NCBI GenBank assembly: GCA_034008185.1
Contig: CM067082.1
Coordinates: 12,756,984-12,820,983, forward strand
Direction of reading: 5' to 3'
Length of the DNA: 64,000 nucleotides
Source of the DNA: Gorsachius magnificus
Taxonomy: Eukaryota; Chordata; Aves; Pelecaniformes; Ardeidae
Part shown: positions 44,313 through 57,000 of the stretch, piece by piece
How the letters are laid out: the number at the start of each line of letters is the position of its first letter
How positions within the stretch are numbered: the first letter of the stretch is position 1
The notes under the pieces: model-generated
Told to the model about the DNA's origin: nothing
What the model saw: the letters and a program-made list of their open reading frames with translations, nothing else
Database searches by the model: none
Position numbers and translations under genes: made by a program

Positions 44313-47214
44313 CTGGGTGGGCACATTGGTACAAATACACATGTGAACACACAGAGAGCTTGACTGCATAAACACTTCAGAAAATCAGGCTTACAGAGAT
44401 AACAGCAATACCATGGTGCTTGTTTCAGGGGGAGTCAAAAAGGTTGGTGCTCATGTGCAGAGCATTTTTTTAATCGGTTTATGTTTATCTTTGGCTCATC
44501 TGTGCAATACAGGCCACAGACCTTTTAGTGTATAATATCTACAAGTGTACTCAATCTATTTTGGTGCAAATCCTTCAAAACTAGTAGAAAACACATGTTC
44601 AGTGCAACACCTTGTATGTCAGATAAGCAAGTCGGACCAGGTTTTGGTTGCCTTACAGTGTCCCTCACCAAGCTGTGGTGTTCCAGCTCTATGAGATCCT
44701 GGGCCACCCATTCTGCCTAGCCCATGTTTATTCAGTATAGGGAACCGTACTGCCATTTGGGACCACTCAGAACTGGCAGAGAAATATTGGGAAGAACCTT
44801 CCTGTTTAATGTCTATCCAGTGCTATAATTTAAAAAAAAAACCTGATGACCTCCACTTTTTGTTCCTCCCTCTGTTGACTAGGCACCATAATCTTGCTTC
44901 CTTCCATTGCTGCTTTTCTCCTCTGCCAGTGTTTAAGCCCTTTTGAACAGCAGCCCATGGAAGGGGATGGGTGGACAGATTGTCTACTAAAACAGCTAAG
45001 TCATTTACTGTGCAATAAATAATTCAGCACAAATCATAAAGTCTAGCTAGTCTGTTGCTTTGAATGTCCTTAAATCTACATATCTTTTATTTTATTTTTC
45101 AATCAGCTGCAAAGATGATGTAGAACACACGCAGAGCAAGATCAAAGGCTGCGTATTATTTCACTGTGTAAGTCTATAATGGAGATAAAAAGGAAAACAA
45201 TTTCTCCTCCTCAGTCTATCGTGTCATTTTATGTCAAGAATGGTAAATGAAGGCTCCTCCCTGTTGCTGAGCAAAAGATTTAACAGGAAACCTTTGAGCT
45301 GAGGACAAGGCAGAACTGGCTCCAGGACTGCCTGTTCTGGGGAAGTGCTCTTGCTCTCCATCACCTTCCAGGGTCTGCTGTCAATCTCCAGGAGGAGCTT
45401 GGATCTTGAATCCCATCTTTTTTTGGGCCAGTTAGTTTAGCTGAGTCAGATAAGCTTGGACAGTCAGGGGAAACATGGATGTTATAAAGGTTTTATCAAG
45501 GAGTTCCTAAGACTCACTCAGTTTTTATTACCTGTATTATGGTGGTTAGGGTCTGAGTCAAGGAAACATTTGACCCTGGGCTTTCTTCACTCCTATTCAG
45601 AAGGGCATTCTAGAGCTTTGTGCACTCAAGCATTTTCTGAGGTGATGGCTGTAGCCATCCCACTGGAGTTAATGGAGAAAGATCATGTTGACTCTTGGAG
45701 ACTTGGATTCAACTTTCTCTTCAGTAATGTTGACAATGCTGAAAAAAAATCAGGGATCCTCTAACAGGCATCACCCATAGCGTGTAGCCCTGGAAGGGGA
45801 CAGGGTGTGTTAAGCCACCTCTGTTATTTTCACATGGACTGTCCTGGACCTGCAGAGATTGAGACCATTTGACTATTTCAGAGGACCAACAGTGAAGAAT
45901 CAATGACAGTGGTGGAGGAGGTAAAAGTTTCTTTCTCTCTGCTCTCTATCTTGAGAGCAAGCTAATATTACAGCGGACTGGGTGACTTCATGCCATGGTG
46001 GAGACTAAAAAGTTGAGACTGGAAGAGATGAGATCCCCAGTGCAAGTAATTCCTTTTCCCCCTTCTGTTCCCCTCTACATTGTACCTGCCAGAGCCTAAC
46101 AGAGCAAGCACTTTGCTGGGGAAAGGGAAGACACCCTGGGCTGGAGGAAGACGACTGCTGCTATGGTAGGGAGCCCACACAGGTAGCGTTGTCCCAGCTG
46201 GGACACTGTGAGGGGACAGAAGCTCAGCATGGCCAGGCAACACAGACCTGCAGTACTGTTGCCTCATCTAGAGCTGTCACATTACCAGCAGAGCCTCCCA
46301 CCAGCTCCTGGTGCCACTTCTGCAGCCCTACCTAAGGGGTGGCAGTGCCAGCCACCAGGCTCTTTGCAGAAACACTATTCCTGCTACCAGGACACCCCAT
46401 TTCTCAGAAAGCAGCTTTATAGATGGTCCACAGCAGTCCTGCCCTACCTAGGAGCAAGGCTTTTGGTCACCCCCATGCAACTCTGGCCTTTCTACACCGT
46501 ATGAAGTTGTGTAGCGGGTTCACCATCTCGCCTGCGTGCATATTGCTGCTCAAACCAAGAAACCCAGTTAGCAACACGCAGCCCGGACCAGCCGTGGCAA
46601 CAGTGGATGTACAGTGACCTACTTTTAACGCAGCTTACATAGCCTTTCTTGCCACTTTATGCTTGAATGGCAGAATTTGCAACAAAAGGTCAATTTATGG
46701 CAGCCTTTTATTGCCAGGTTCTTTTGCTATAGTCCAAAGCTATAATGACAAAATGCTCCGCCGAGTACAATGAGGACTGCAAAAATCAGCCCCACTTTTT
46801 ATGTAAGGTTTTAAACTTTATCTGTTTTAAACAGCTTTTGGTGCTAAGCTAATTCTCTGTTTGCTTGTGTATGAAGAGCGCTTTATTACTTGCATGGAGA
46901 GCAACAGAGGCACACATCTGAATATGAATAGAAAGGCTTGGCAATGGGGGGTTTAAGTAAAATCATAAAGAATGCTTCTAAATCTCAGTTAACCACCCCT
47001 CTGCATGGAGGGAGAAGAGTCTAAACCACAGCAGCCCAGAAAAGTGAAAACTGCATAGCAAAAATGAAACGGGAACCTGGCCCCTGCTGAAGGAAGGCAC
47101 AAAGTAAATCTGACATGACCCAACCACGCAGGGTCATAAACAAGCTGAGACAAATGCAGGAGGAAGGGCACTGTGGCAATCGTTAGCCCAGGGGGCTGAG
47201 ACACATGGCTGAGC

Positions 47215-47590
47215 TCTTACACGTCAGCGGCGCTGCACCAGCCGACTGATTCATACACCGTGCCTACGGCGGCCACGAGGTAAAACACATTCTGTTGAGC
47301 CTGGGTGGAAGAGGCTTAGAGGAACGTGCTTGCCTTGCTATGTGCAAAGGGGCGAGAGCACGTACGTGAACGGTTGCCGCAGCTCAGCTAGCGTGGGCAT
47401 CCGCCGCCTGCCTGAGCTGGGGCCCCGTTCTGCAATGGCCCCGACCCCTTTCTAAGGAGGGTTAGCCTGTTGCAAACAGGAGCTGTGGCGTGCGTTAGCG
47501 TTAACCCTTTTTGCCACCAGCTCAGGGTAAACACACGATGGAGCAGAGAGAGAGTCCCCGATGCCGTGCGGTGCCTCCTAAGGCATTAGT
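47215..47590. promoter_or_regulatory. CpG-bearing patch in an otherwise CpG-poor desert
   Basis: CpG dinucleotides recur here (acgtcagcggcgctgcacc, cctacggcggccacgagg, cgagagcacgtacgtgaacg, catccgccgcctgcctgagc), whereas the surrounding tens of kilobases have few. It is too weak to be called an island. It could be a distal regulatory element or a minor start site for a non-coding RNA. Confidence 0.25.
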
Positions 47591-50500
47591 AACTCTATTG
47601 CATGGCTGAACTTTTAGCAGGGCCACGCTGTTGGCAGACGTTGTGCATGGGGAGATGCCCTAAGCCTGTACAGAGCCTTGTTGAGCTGAAAGGGTGGCTT
47701 GTCATAAATCCTGGGTGATGGCAGCCTGTGTCAAGCTCTCCTAGCGGGATGCCAAGGACCGTGCCCCCATTGTGGGCAGAGCCTTGTTTTCCTCTCTACT
47801 CAGCCTTCTGCCAGATAGCAAAAGCAGCCTTGCCAATGTTGCTCTACAGCTTCTACTGCTGCCAGTAATCTGGGTAGTCTCTTATCTGGCCTTATTTCAC
47901 TGTTTATAGCCATGACAGCCGAACCCTAGACAATGTGTAATGGGTGAGTTATGTTAGACATCACCGAGCCAATAATGATTTTGGAGCAAGGGCATTGCAA
48001 GCTGCATACAAGAGCTCAAAGCACCAGAGGTGGAAATCAGCAATGGCAAGTGATTTGAGAAATCGCTGCATCCCAGCTTCAGTTTACTCATTCACTGGAC
48101 AGTCTGCTCTTTGGGACTGATGGAGGGGTTTGCCTAGAGGCAGCTGAGTGTTACTGGTCATGAGACACTCAGCCACAATTTCAAGTGAAAGGCTTGTTAG
48201 TCATCTTCCCTTCTATCTCATGTGTCATCGTGGCTAATAAATGCCTCGCAGCTGTCTCCCAGGATGCTGGGAAGTTAGACTCCCTTCAGTTTGAGCCTTC
48301 CCTGTCCCCCTGTGTTTCAGTGCTTCTGTCTGGGTTTATGCTGGTTAGAACCCTGGCTGAAGTGAATCTCCAACAGCAGCTGGAAAAGATACAAAGAAAT
48401 CATATCTTTCTTAGCTGGATTGACTCTTGAGTTTTGGCAGGATGAAGGAACTCTTCAGCCAGAATTGAAGCTGCCAACATAATCAGTTACTCCACACAGA
48501 GGATCATCTTTTGCATACAAACATATCTGTACAGTGCCTTTCTGAGTCTTAATTACTGGGTGGGTCTAAAGATAAAGGCGATTAAAAAAGCCCATCAGTC
48601 ATGAACTGACATCACTGTTTGCACCAAAGAAGTAGGTCCACGCTTCTGTAACACCATGAAATCTTAACACAAGCTCTCACTGTGGAACTGGCAATGGTGA
48701 TAGTCTATTTTATAATAAACAGTGGGACAGCGTTTCTTTTAAAGACCTGATCTGAAGTTGGGCTGAACATGTCATGAATCTGTTCCTGGAAAGTGCTCCG
48801 TACATTTCTGGATCAGCCTGGTTGAAAATACAATGACCTATGAAGACAAGTGACTAGATGTATGAGCTTTTTCAGCTATAATCATAACCACATCCTGAGT
48901 TAGGGTGCCATGTTTGCAGTCATCTTATCAAACAGCACTTGCTGGTACCAGCATATCAGTGACAGCAAGGCGTGAGTGTTGAAGTAGTGAGAGAGATAAG
49001 AGAAAGGCAAAATTGTCTGGGCAGCCAGCTCGGAAGACAAGAGATGGGGCCCCCTAGTTGGGTGTCCTCTCCAGTGTAGCAGGGTCTTCCCATTATAATG
49101 GTCCATAGTAACAACACAGTTTTCATCAGGAACTGTTTGGGGGGAATTTGTGCTTTATTCCTGCTCGTGATGCCTTTGATCAGAATGTTGCATGCTGGCT
49201 GGTTGTTAATCTTTGTGTATTGTTGGGTCCCCTCATTGAAAGCTACCACCAAGGGGAAGGTATGAGGTATGAGTCTCACCCTCATGGCAGTTGCTCCCCA
49301 TGAGAACCCACCTTGACAACAGTATCAGGGTTTGCAGGTTCAAGGCCACAAGAGTAACAGCATGAAAACAACAATGTGAGAACAATCAGGGAAAACGACT
49401 GACCACAGAGGAAAACAACCACCCCAGAAGCTCTGGAAAACACTCATGTGGCAGCTTGGGAGAAAGGGTACAAAGCTGCAAGAGAAAGGAAGGCTACAGA
49501 ATGGCACCTAAAAGGCCCTTAGCATTACATGAGCTAAGGTACCTATGGCACCGCCACAACGAGAAGTCATCCCAGCATGGGGCCCACAACATTGAGGGTG
49601 CTGAGCAGGACATCGCTAAGACAGTCTGAAATGTGAAGAAGTCAATCTTGAAAATGCCACCTTTCTCTTGGAGTTAGGTATTTACCTGAAAGCCCAAATT
49701 AGGTGTCAGCTTGTACCTTGGGACATCCAGCTGTCTGGCTGCAGAACACTGATGAGCCACAATTCACCTTACAGTCCTCCATACAGCCAAGCCACCTGGC
49801 TGAGGTGGGACATGACTTCGGTGCACCCACGGCTCCTTCCCGTGGAAACTGGAGAGTGGAAGAGAGTGGAAGGGCGGAAGGTTACTGCACACCTCGGTGT
49901 CCCCTGGGCATGCAGTCAGGAAGTGGCAAGGGCAGTCATCCAGACTGGGGATTTGCAGAGCGCTCCCATACATAACCATAATCCTCCCCTTGGGTAGAGA
50001 TTACCAACTAGCTTTTTTTTCTTCGTGAATATAATTGGAACAGGTAATTCCTTCTTTTTGTGTAAAAGCCTGCTAGTTCAAGCACTTGCCCAGAAACGGT
50101 GAGACCTGGGTTTCATACCCTCAGCCTGAGAGGTTTCAAAGCCACTGCTTCCCTTTCTACATGAGCATCTTCACAGGTTTGGTGGATGTCAGTGAGAGAA
50201 GGAGACATTCCCCCTGCTCTGCATCCCTAATTGTAGCTGGGCTGTTGTGTAAAAAGGACTGGAGGCTTTGCCTCTGCAAGAGAAGGCAGGAAAAAGAGAT
50301 CCTGACTCTCTGGCATCTTGTTTGGGCTATTCTGGGGAGGGGAATGAGGAGCTATGGTTGGTCCTTGCACCAGGGACTTCTCTGGTCCCCTGGTTCATGG
50401 TACGAAATGTATAATGAGCACTAGGAGTGAGGAGCAGAGCTCTGGGCTTGCTCCTCCCTGGGGGGCAGTGGCTACTCACCAGTGAGACACCTCTTCCTTG

Positions 50501-50699
50501 GTCCTTCTTTGTGTAGGGTTCAGCTTCAACAGAAAGGGTATGGAAGAGGCCCTCTCAGCCTGTAGTTAGGGTGCTCTCGAGGTTGGCAGCTGTGGAGTTT
50601 CTGTGCCAGTCTTCTCTCTTGAGTTGTGAACTTCTCTAGACAAAGCTCAGACTTTTGTGATGCCTCTGTACAGCAGCTAGAATAACACTGCCAAGAACC

Positions 50700-50890
50700 T
50701 TGCTATTATCTTGCTGCTGTCATTAATTACTCAATTAAAGCTGGTCATGATATGTTAATGATAAACCTTAGCCTGATTTCTGAGGAGAACAGAAAATTGG
50801 GTTAGTTTTCCTAGCTCTGGTCTCATTAATGCATCATGTCATTCTCATTATAATGTGATTTTCATGACTTAATCCATTATTTACTGCAGG
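50700..50890. promoter_or_regulatory. Candidate regulatory patch rich in homeodomain cores
   Basis: At least nine TAAT or ATTA cores fall within about 190 bp, for example cattaattactcaattaaag, gttaatgataa, ctcattaatgc, cattataatg and cttaatccattatt. I estimate that about three would be expected in AT-rich DNA of this composition. Enhancers bound by homeodomain proteins often look like this. This is an inference from composition alone. Confidence 0.25.
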
Positions 50891-53800
50891 GGAAACCTGA
50901 AATGCACAGAATATATTTACAATGTGAAAAGGCTACTTGGATACTGGTCTTTGAACCAATGTTTTTTTACAAGGAATTGCTTTACAGTCTGTCTCGTGGC
51001 TACTTTTAAAAATAATGCTGTTTAAAACAGACGTTTAAGGGATGAGTAACAAGTCTTGGCTTTGCAAAGGCAGACATTAGATCACAGTGACCCTCTGCCT
51101 CCTGGGGACAACAACTTCCCTCTCACTTCCAAGCCATCAGATAATGGGTGCTGAGTAAAGCGAGCTTAGGTCAGAGAGCTGTTCACGTCGGCTGCTAATT
51201 GGTGAACTCTGCATTTAATGTTTTAAGGGATCTGGCACCAGGTAAAGTTTCAGTCTTACATAGCTTACAGAGCTCTGTATTATTTCCTCTGTTTCTTTTA
51301 TTATTTTTTTATTTCAAATAGCAATGTTTTCTCCCCAAAAGTTTTAATATCTGGGAATCCAAGGCGAGTTTTTCTGTTTGGTTCCAAACATGGTACCTTG
51401 ACAAGGACTGTGTTTCCCCATCTCCATCAATGGGTTCAGCGGTGACTCAGAGTGAGACACGCCGAACAGTCAGCGCCGCTCCCCGCCGTGTCTGACCATT
51501 CACAGAACTCCCTCACCACCCATACGTCTTTGTGGTTTGAGAGGTCTGACAAGATTGCCATCGAAAGTGGAAAATTCAGGAAAGCCCAAGTCTATTTCAA
51601 CATCAGCTGTTGGTTGAAAAGGCCAAAGCACAGAGAAAGCAAAACCACAAAGATATGGGAACTGCAATGCGACTGTTGTCAAGGTAAACGCAAAGAATAT
51701 AAAGCTGTGAAACATCTGCAATTAGAAATGTCTCTGTTTTTCCTTCCAGTCTGTCAGGACCTATATTCATGAGGATGCTGGAGGGGAAGAGGCACGAGGG
51801 TTCCCTCCCTCGTGTGTACTTGGTGGATGGTCCACAAAGACCTACTTCCTCTTGCACTCGGGAGGAGGTTAAGTCTACCATGCCCGAGAGAGATGGAAGA
51901 TGCAGGAAGAATGTCAGCCTCTCCATGGAGCAGGTCCTCAGGGGACAGGTGAGCAGGGCCGAAGGTTTTCAACAGCATTAATGAACATGCCTCTTCACAG
52001 CCATTATGCTCTCCTGCTACTTGGCATCTGTGGTTAAATCTGCGGATGCTTGACCTGCTCAGCACTGAACAGGAAGAGTTTAACAGTCTCATTTCTCCAA
52101 AGAAAAAAAAAAAACCACCAGTCCCTTGTCTTCAAGGTGTCACATATTTTCAAGTGTCTCCACACTTGAATATCCACCTGGAAGCCTTTTGGGTCTGGTG
52201 CTTAGTGCCCCCGAAATTCGCAGCTCTAAACGGTGTTATGAAGCACTGTGGCTGTTCAGTGTTTTGGGAGAAGCAGATGCCGAGAGCTGAAATGTGCCGT
52301 TTGAAGCAGCCCTTTGAAATACAGTGGAAACGCACTCAGCTGTTGTCCCTAAATAAGGGAACAGGAGAGAACAGACTAAATTGTATCTGGTCTTTGCCTT
52401 CAAATCCAGCCATTCATGATGCCTTCTTTTTACTCAAAACCCAGCATGCCTTGAGATCTTGCCATCTGCTCACTTCCCTCTGAGGAAAAGTCTGCTTCAT
52501 TTTACTCCCCTTGTAAAAATTAACATCGTAATGAGGAAAGCACTTTGCTGTACTGGTTTGCAGTATGCTGTGAGGCAAAATGACCCAGAACTCCACGTCC
52601 GTGACCAAATTTGCCAGTTTCTTGGCATCTATGTATTTATAGCCTCTAAAAGGTATCCACACCAAGGGATATGTCAGCTGGAGCAGCAGTGCTGGAAAGC
52701 CGCCTCTCTGGGCTGAAGGGTCATCTTTGCCGGGGGAGGCAGTACCGTAGGCTTTTTAGTGTGGGAACATGAGTAACTGCATGTTGTTAAATCTCAAGTC
52801 GTTGCCTGTATGCTGGGTTCGTGGTGTTTTAGCTTTCTGGAGGAGATGAGTGTTGCAAGCCTCTGCACCCTGGCCAGCTCCAGCACGGGCATTGCTATTC
52901 TACCCACCGGGTCTCTCTGCCATCGCAGCAGAAGATGCCCTTCATGGGCTCTGTTAACTTGTTCCCCTGCTGAAGAAAAGCCTCCGTGATTGCAGGCCCA
53001 TGTGTTTTACTAATCCACAGCACTCGCTGTCAGCAGAGGCTGTTATTCCACAGAAAGGTTCATCCTTCACCCGAGAAGCCGTGGGAGATGATACTTCTAT
53101 TGGGTATCCTGAAGCTGCTGCCTCTCTGGAGGAAGAGGGGATGACTTCTCTGCATGTGTGGAAATCCCACACATGGAATAACACCAGGAGGAGTTCCCAG
53201 GTTATGTGCTGAATGCCCAGAGGTCCCCACCTGGCTCACAGGTCCGCCGAGGTTTTTAAAGAGGCTGTAGCCTAGCGGTATTTAGGACGGGATCCACAGC
53301 AAGGTTATAATCGCACCCATTTGGCTGATGATGCCATGAAATGAAGTGTGGCAGCTAAGAGAAAGAGGAAATCAAATGGTGATGTGGAGACAACCCTTCA
53401 CTACCTCCTTCCTCACCCAAAATGCAGCAGCAAGATGATTTCTGGTAGCATTCGTACCATAGGAGTACTCACAGCTAGGAGTCCTCCAACAGCAGCAAAC
53501 GAACCGCCTGCACTGAGGGGGCTGAAAATAGAAGCTGAAGCAGAGGTAGGTGAGGAAACCCAGGATGGCACAGTCACGGTCAGACATAGCCCAGACTGCA
53601 GAGGCGGCTCTCAAGCTGCTGCCACCACTGTGGTCAGCAAATTTCTCAGGAACAACAGGATGGGGATAAGTTTTCAAGAAGGAATTGAATCTCAGCCGAG
53701 TTGTTGAGGTAGAAATCACGGAAACATCACTTCATGCTTCAACTGAACTAGAGAGAACTTACTGAGATATTTGTACAGGAGCACACCAAATGTCCTGTAC

Positions 53801-54012
53801 AGGACAAGATTAACCCCACTGCCAGCAGGATGAGGAAATCTAGTGGTGAAGAGGTGATAAAATGCTCCACGCCAGCCTTTCTGAAAGCAGACTGGTATAA
53901 GGTGCAGTAAAAGGCAATTGAGTATTATTTGGGTATCAATCAAATGGGACTTGGGGTTTTTTTGGGGGGGAGGGAACAGTTGTAGGTTCCAATCTGGTAC
54001 TGTTCTGATATT

Positions 54013-54052
54013 AAAAAGGGAGGGAAAAGAAAAAAAAGAAAAGAAAAAGAAA
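54013..54052 (+). repeat. Purine-only tract (A/G, 40 bp)
   Basis: From aaaaagggagggaaaagaaa to the following aaaaagaaaagaaaaagaaa every base is A or G. Such tracts can form triplex DNA and often vary in length. Confidence 0.85.
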
Positions 54053-57000
54053 TAGTGCTTGATTTTCCAATTAAAAACTAGCTCCTTTTGTTTTAGATGA
54101 AAAATTTCTCTGTACAATGATGACTCACAGGCTGGAAGTCAAAGAAAAAAAAAGAAGAAATAATCACCAGGGAAGGGAAACACAAAACCCAAACCCCAGA
54201 AGTGCTGCAGCTCTATGGGGCTGGCAGACTGAGTGTGTACCCTGTGATGCATTTGGCCGCATGGCAGTGGTTTGCCTCCCGCGCTTCCGTCTCAGTGAAA
54301 TTAGAAGTTGGAGCTCGGGGGATGCAAGTTCAGCTTCTGATTCTGCAAAGCTTCTTGTGAGGCACGGGGCAAATTCTCAAATCTCTCTGGGTTGCACCTG
54401 AAGAACAGCAATAACAGCCTTTGTCTATTTAAATTACTGCTTCTTCCTATGAGTTTCTACCAGGCCTAGAGTAACAGGGCCCTAATGTACCACTAGACTC
54501 TCTAGCTGCCACTGAGCTATGAATAATGATGTTTATTAATCACAATAAACACATCAGCGCTGTCAGAGAGCGTGCACAGAGCAAGCAGAGCAGCAGCAAT
54601 CGCATCCTGCCATGTAAAGCTTGAGGTGGAACATGAGACTCACACTGCGGATAATAGAAAACCCAGGGATGGCCAAACTCTTCCTGTAGGCAATACTGGG
54701 GGAAAAGAGAAAAGGTCAGTTTTGTTCTAAAAAATAATGCAGTAATAACCCCCGTGGTGTGGCCCCCTCTTGTGTGCCAAGACAGCTTCTGACATTCACA
54801 GGCTGCAGTAGTGAGGGGTGTCCAAGTAGTGTGTGTCTGGTCCAAAATATCTATAATAACAGTTCTAAACCCTAACTTTAACTTATATACTGAAATTACC
54901 TAAATTTACTCATCAAGTCTTCCTCCAGTTGTGCTCCCTATAGTCTTTCTTCATCCAAGTCACCATTTTGGTTCAGAGGCGATGAAGGGCAGAATTTTGG
55001 TCATTCAATCTGATGATCTCAGTTACTCGTCCCTCCACCTGTGTGCCAGCAAAGGACGGACCAGGTCCCACTTTGGAATCACTGTGCTGAGGGGGAGGTG
55101 GGACGGCAGCCCACCCAGGGGACCCTCATGCTCTGAATGCTCAAGAAGCTGATCTCACCGTAGGGCACAACTCAGAGTGGGTCAGGTAACCCCAGGCTGG
55201 ACCTCATTTGCCAGGCTGTTGTATCAAATGGAGACCATTCCAAAACCAGCTGTGGTAGGACCTGCTCTCGCCCATATAAAGTAGCTGCTGCTGCATGCAG
55301 CAAGGAGGTCAGTTCAGATTTTGGACTATTTATACTTACAGGAGACAGAGAAATCCTTTGAAGCTACTGGAGTGACTTGAGACTTCAGCGGGTGTAAGGG
55401 CGGTCGGAACCTGCTTCTCAGTCCTTCGGTTGAATCTTACTGCTTGCTCTATGCTGGAGATACTCACTGCAGAGTTAGTCATCCTGTGTCCCAGAGAGAC
55501 CTCGCAGCCGCTTTCTGTGAACAAGAATTACCTGCTGGGAGGAATGGTCTGGTGAGCTACGGGCCTGGATCTGGGAACAAATAAGAAGGAAACCCTGTAC
55601 ATTGAGAAAGGAGCTAATCAACCCAAAATCTGTACAAAATAAATGGTTGGCTCTGCAATCAGGAAACAGTTTCTCTCCTTGCCTGATTGCCTGTGGGTAA
55701 TTACAGGTGGCTGATTTATTCTCCTGCGGAGCATGCCTGGTCCTTTGCTCTGGCGTTCCTGGCCCCTCCTGCCAGCCCCACCAGTGCAGGAGCCAGTCTG
55801 GAGCAGGGCTTTGGGGCATTGCTATGCTGCAGCTACCGACCCCAACCTCTGGCTTTCTGTGACAACCTCTCCTCGACTCTGCAGCCCCAGCCAGGAATCA
55901 TTGGCCTGAACTGAGGAAAGCGCATTAATGCCCATTTTTTAAATTGAATTCACATCAAGTTCTTGTTATTTTAAATGCCGAAAGGAGTTGGGCACTCAAA
56001 CCCCGCTGAATATCTGTGGGATCTGAAGACCCAGATCTCCTCTGTTCTTCCGCAGACCTGAGCTTCCGAGGTGCCCCGGTACATGACTCCAGCCGCCAGG
56101 CCACATGGCAGTGATTTTGGGATTTTCCCATTGCGGCACCACCGATACCTCTGTGCATTTCAATCGCTCCCTGTTTGTTTCGAAACAAAACAAATGTTAT
56201 TTGTAAAGCGTGTCCGCTCAAAGCAATTCTCTGAACTGTTCACATTGCGTGCATCACCCGTGCCAGGAAAATGTGTACATCTCCATGTAGAAACCATTTG
56301 TGCACCCCACCTCCATAAATCTCCCATACGCAGCCTGTGGCCCAGCTCCTCCGTTATGTCAGAGGACAGCGATGGTGCGTTCATGCCTCTGTTCCCATTG
56401 CTGCTGACAGACAGCAACAGCCATGATGGAAAAAAAAACCAAAAAAGCACCATTATTTAACACAGGCCCCTGCAGCAAACAGTCCCTGGAATTTCCAGCT
56501 GCGGCCACGCCGTGCCAGGCTCTCGGTACACCTTGCTCATCTCCCAGCATGAGCATTTCTGTAAGGGGAGGAAATACTGTTTCGTTCAGGCAGGAGAAGA
56601 GCAAGGCAGAAAAACAAAGCCTTGCCCTGAGCCACCATTTCAAATCTGTGGTGCAGACTGTAGCAAATGCCAGGAGATTCCCAGTCCCTTGTTTCAGCCA
56701 CGAAGGCAAATCCTATTTTCGCAGCTCAGTAAGGCCAGTTGACTGTAGCATCCAATTCATCTTTACAAGCTTTGTGGATCTACGGTTTGCTGGGGATCCC
56801 AGAATGCAAAACAATTTTCATTTTTAACCATTTTTTAGCACTGGATATTGAAGACACAGGTGGATTGAAATAACCCCACATGGCACATCTGTCATTTTTC
56901 CACCTTTTTCGTTGTCTTCGATGTGGGAGTTGGACCACTGTGTCCTCCGCGTCAGTGCGTCATCTAACACGGTGTTTAAAGAGTTGCTCTAGTGTCAATA

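Noticed and set aside
45656..45685. Possible further palindromic amniote repeat around cccactggagttaatggaga
   Set aside because: Only a short central motif is similar and I could not find inverted ends.
53348..53719. Overlapping 119- and 115-codon frames on opposite strands
   Set aside because: The plus-strand frame starts with GTG, and neither resembles a known protein. Two overlapping antisense frames of similar length suggest chance.
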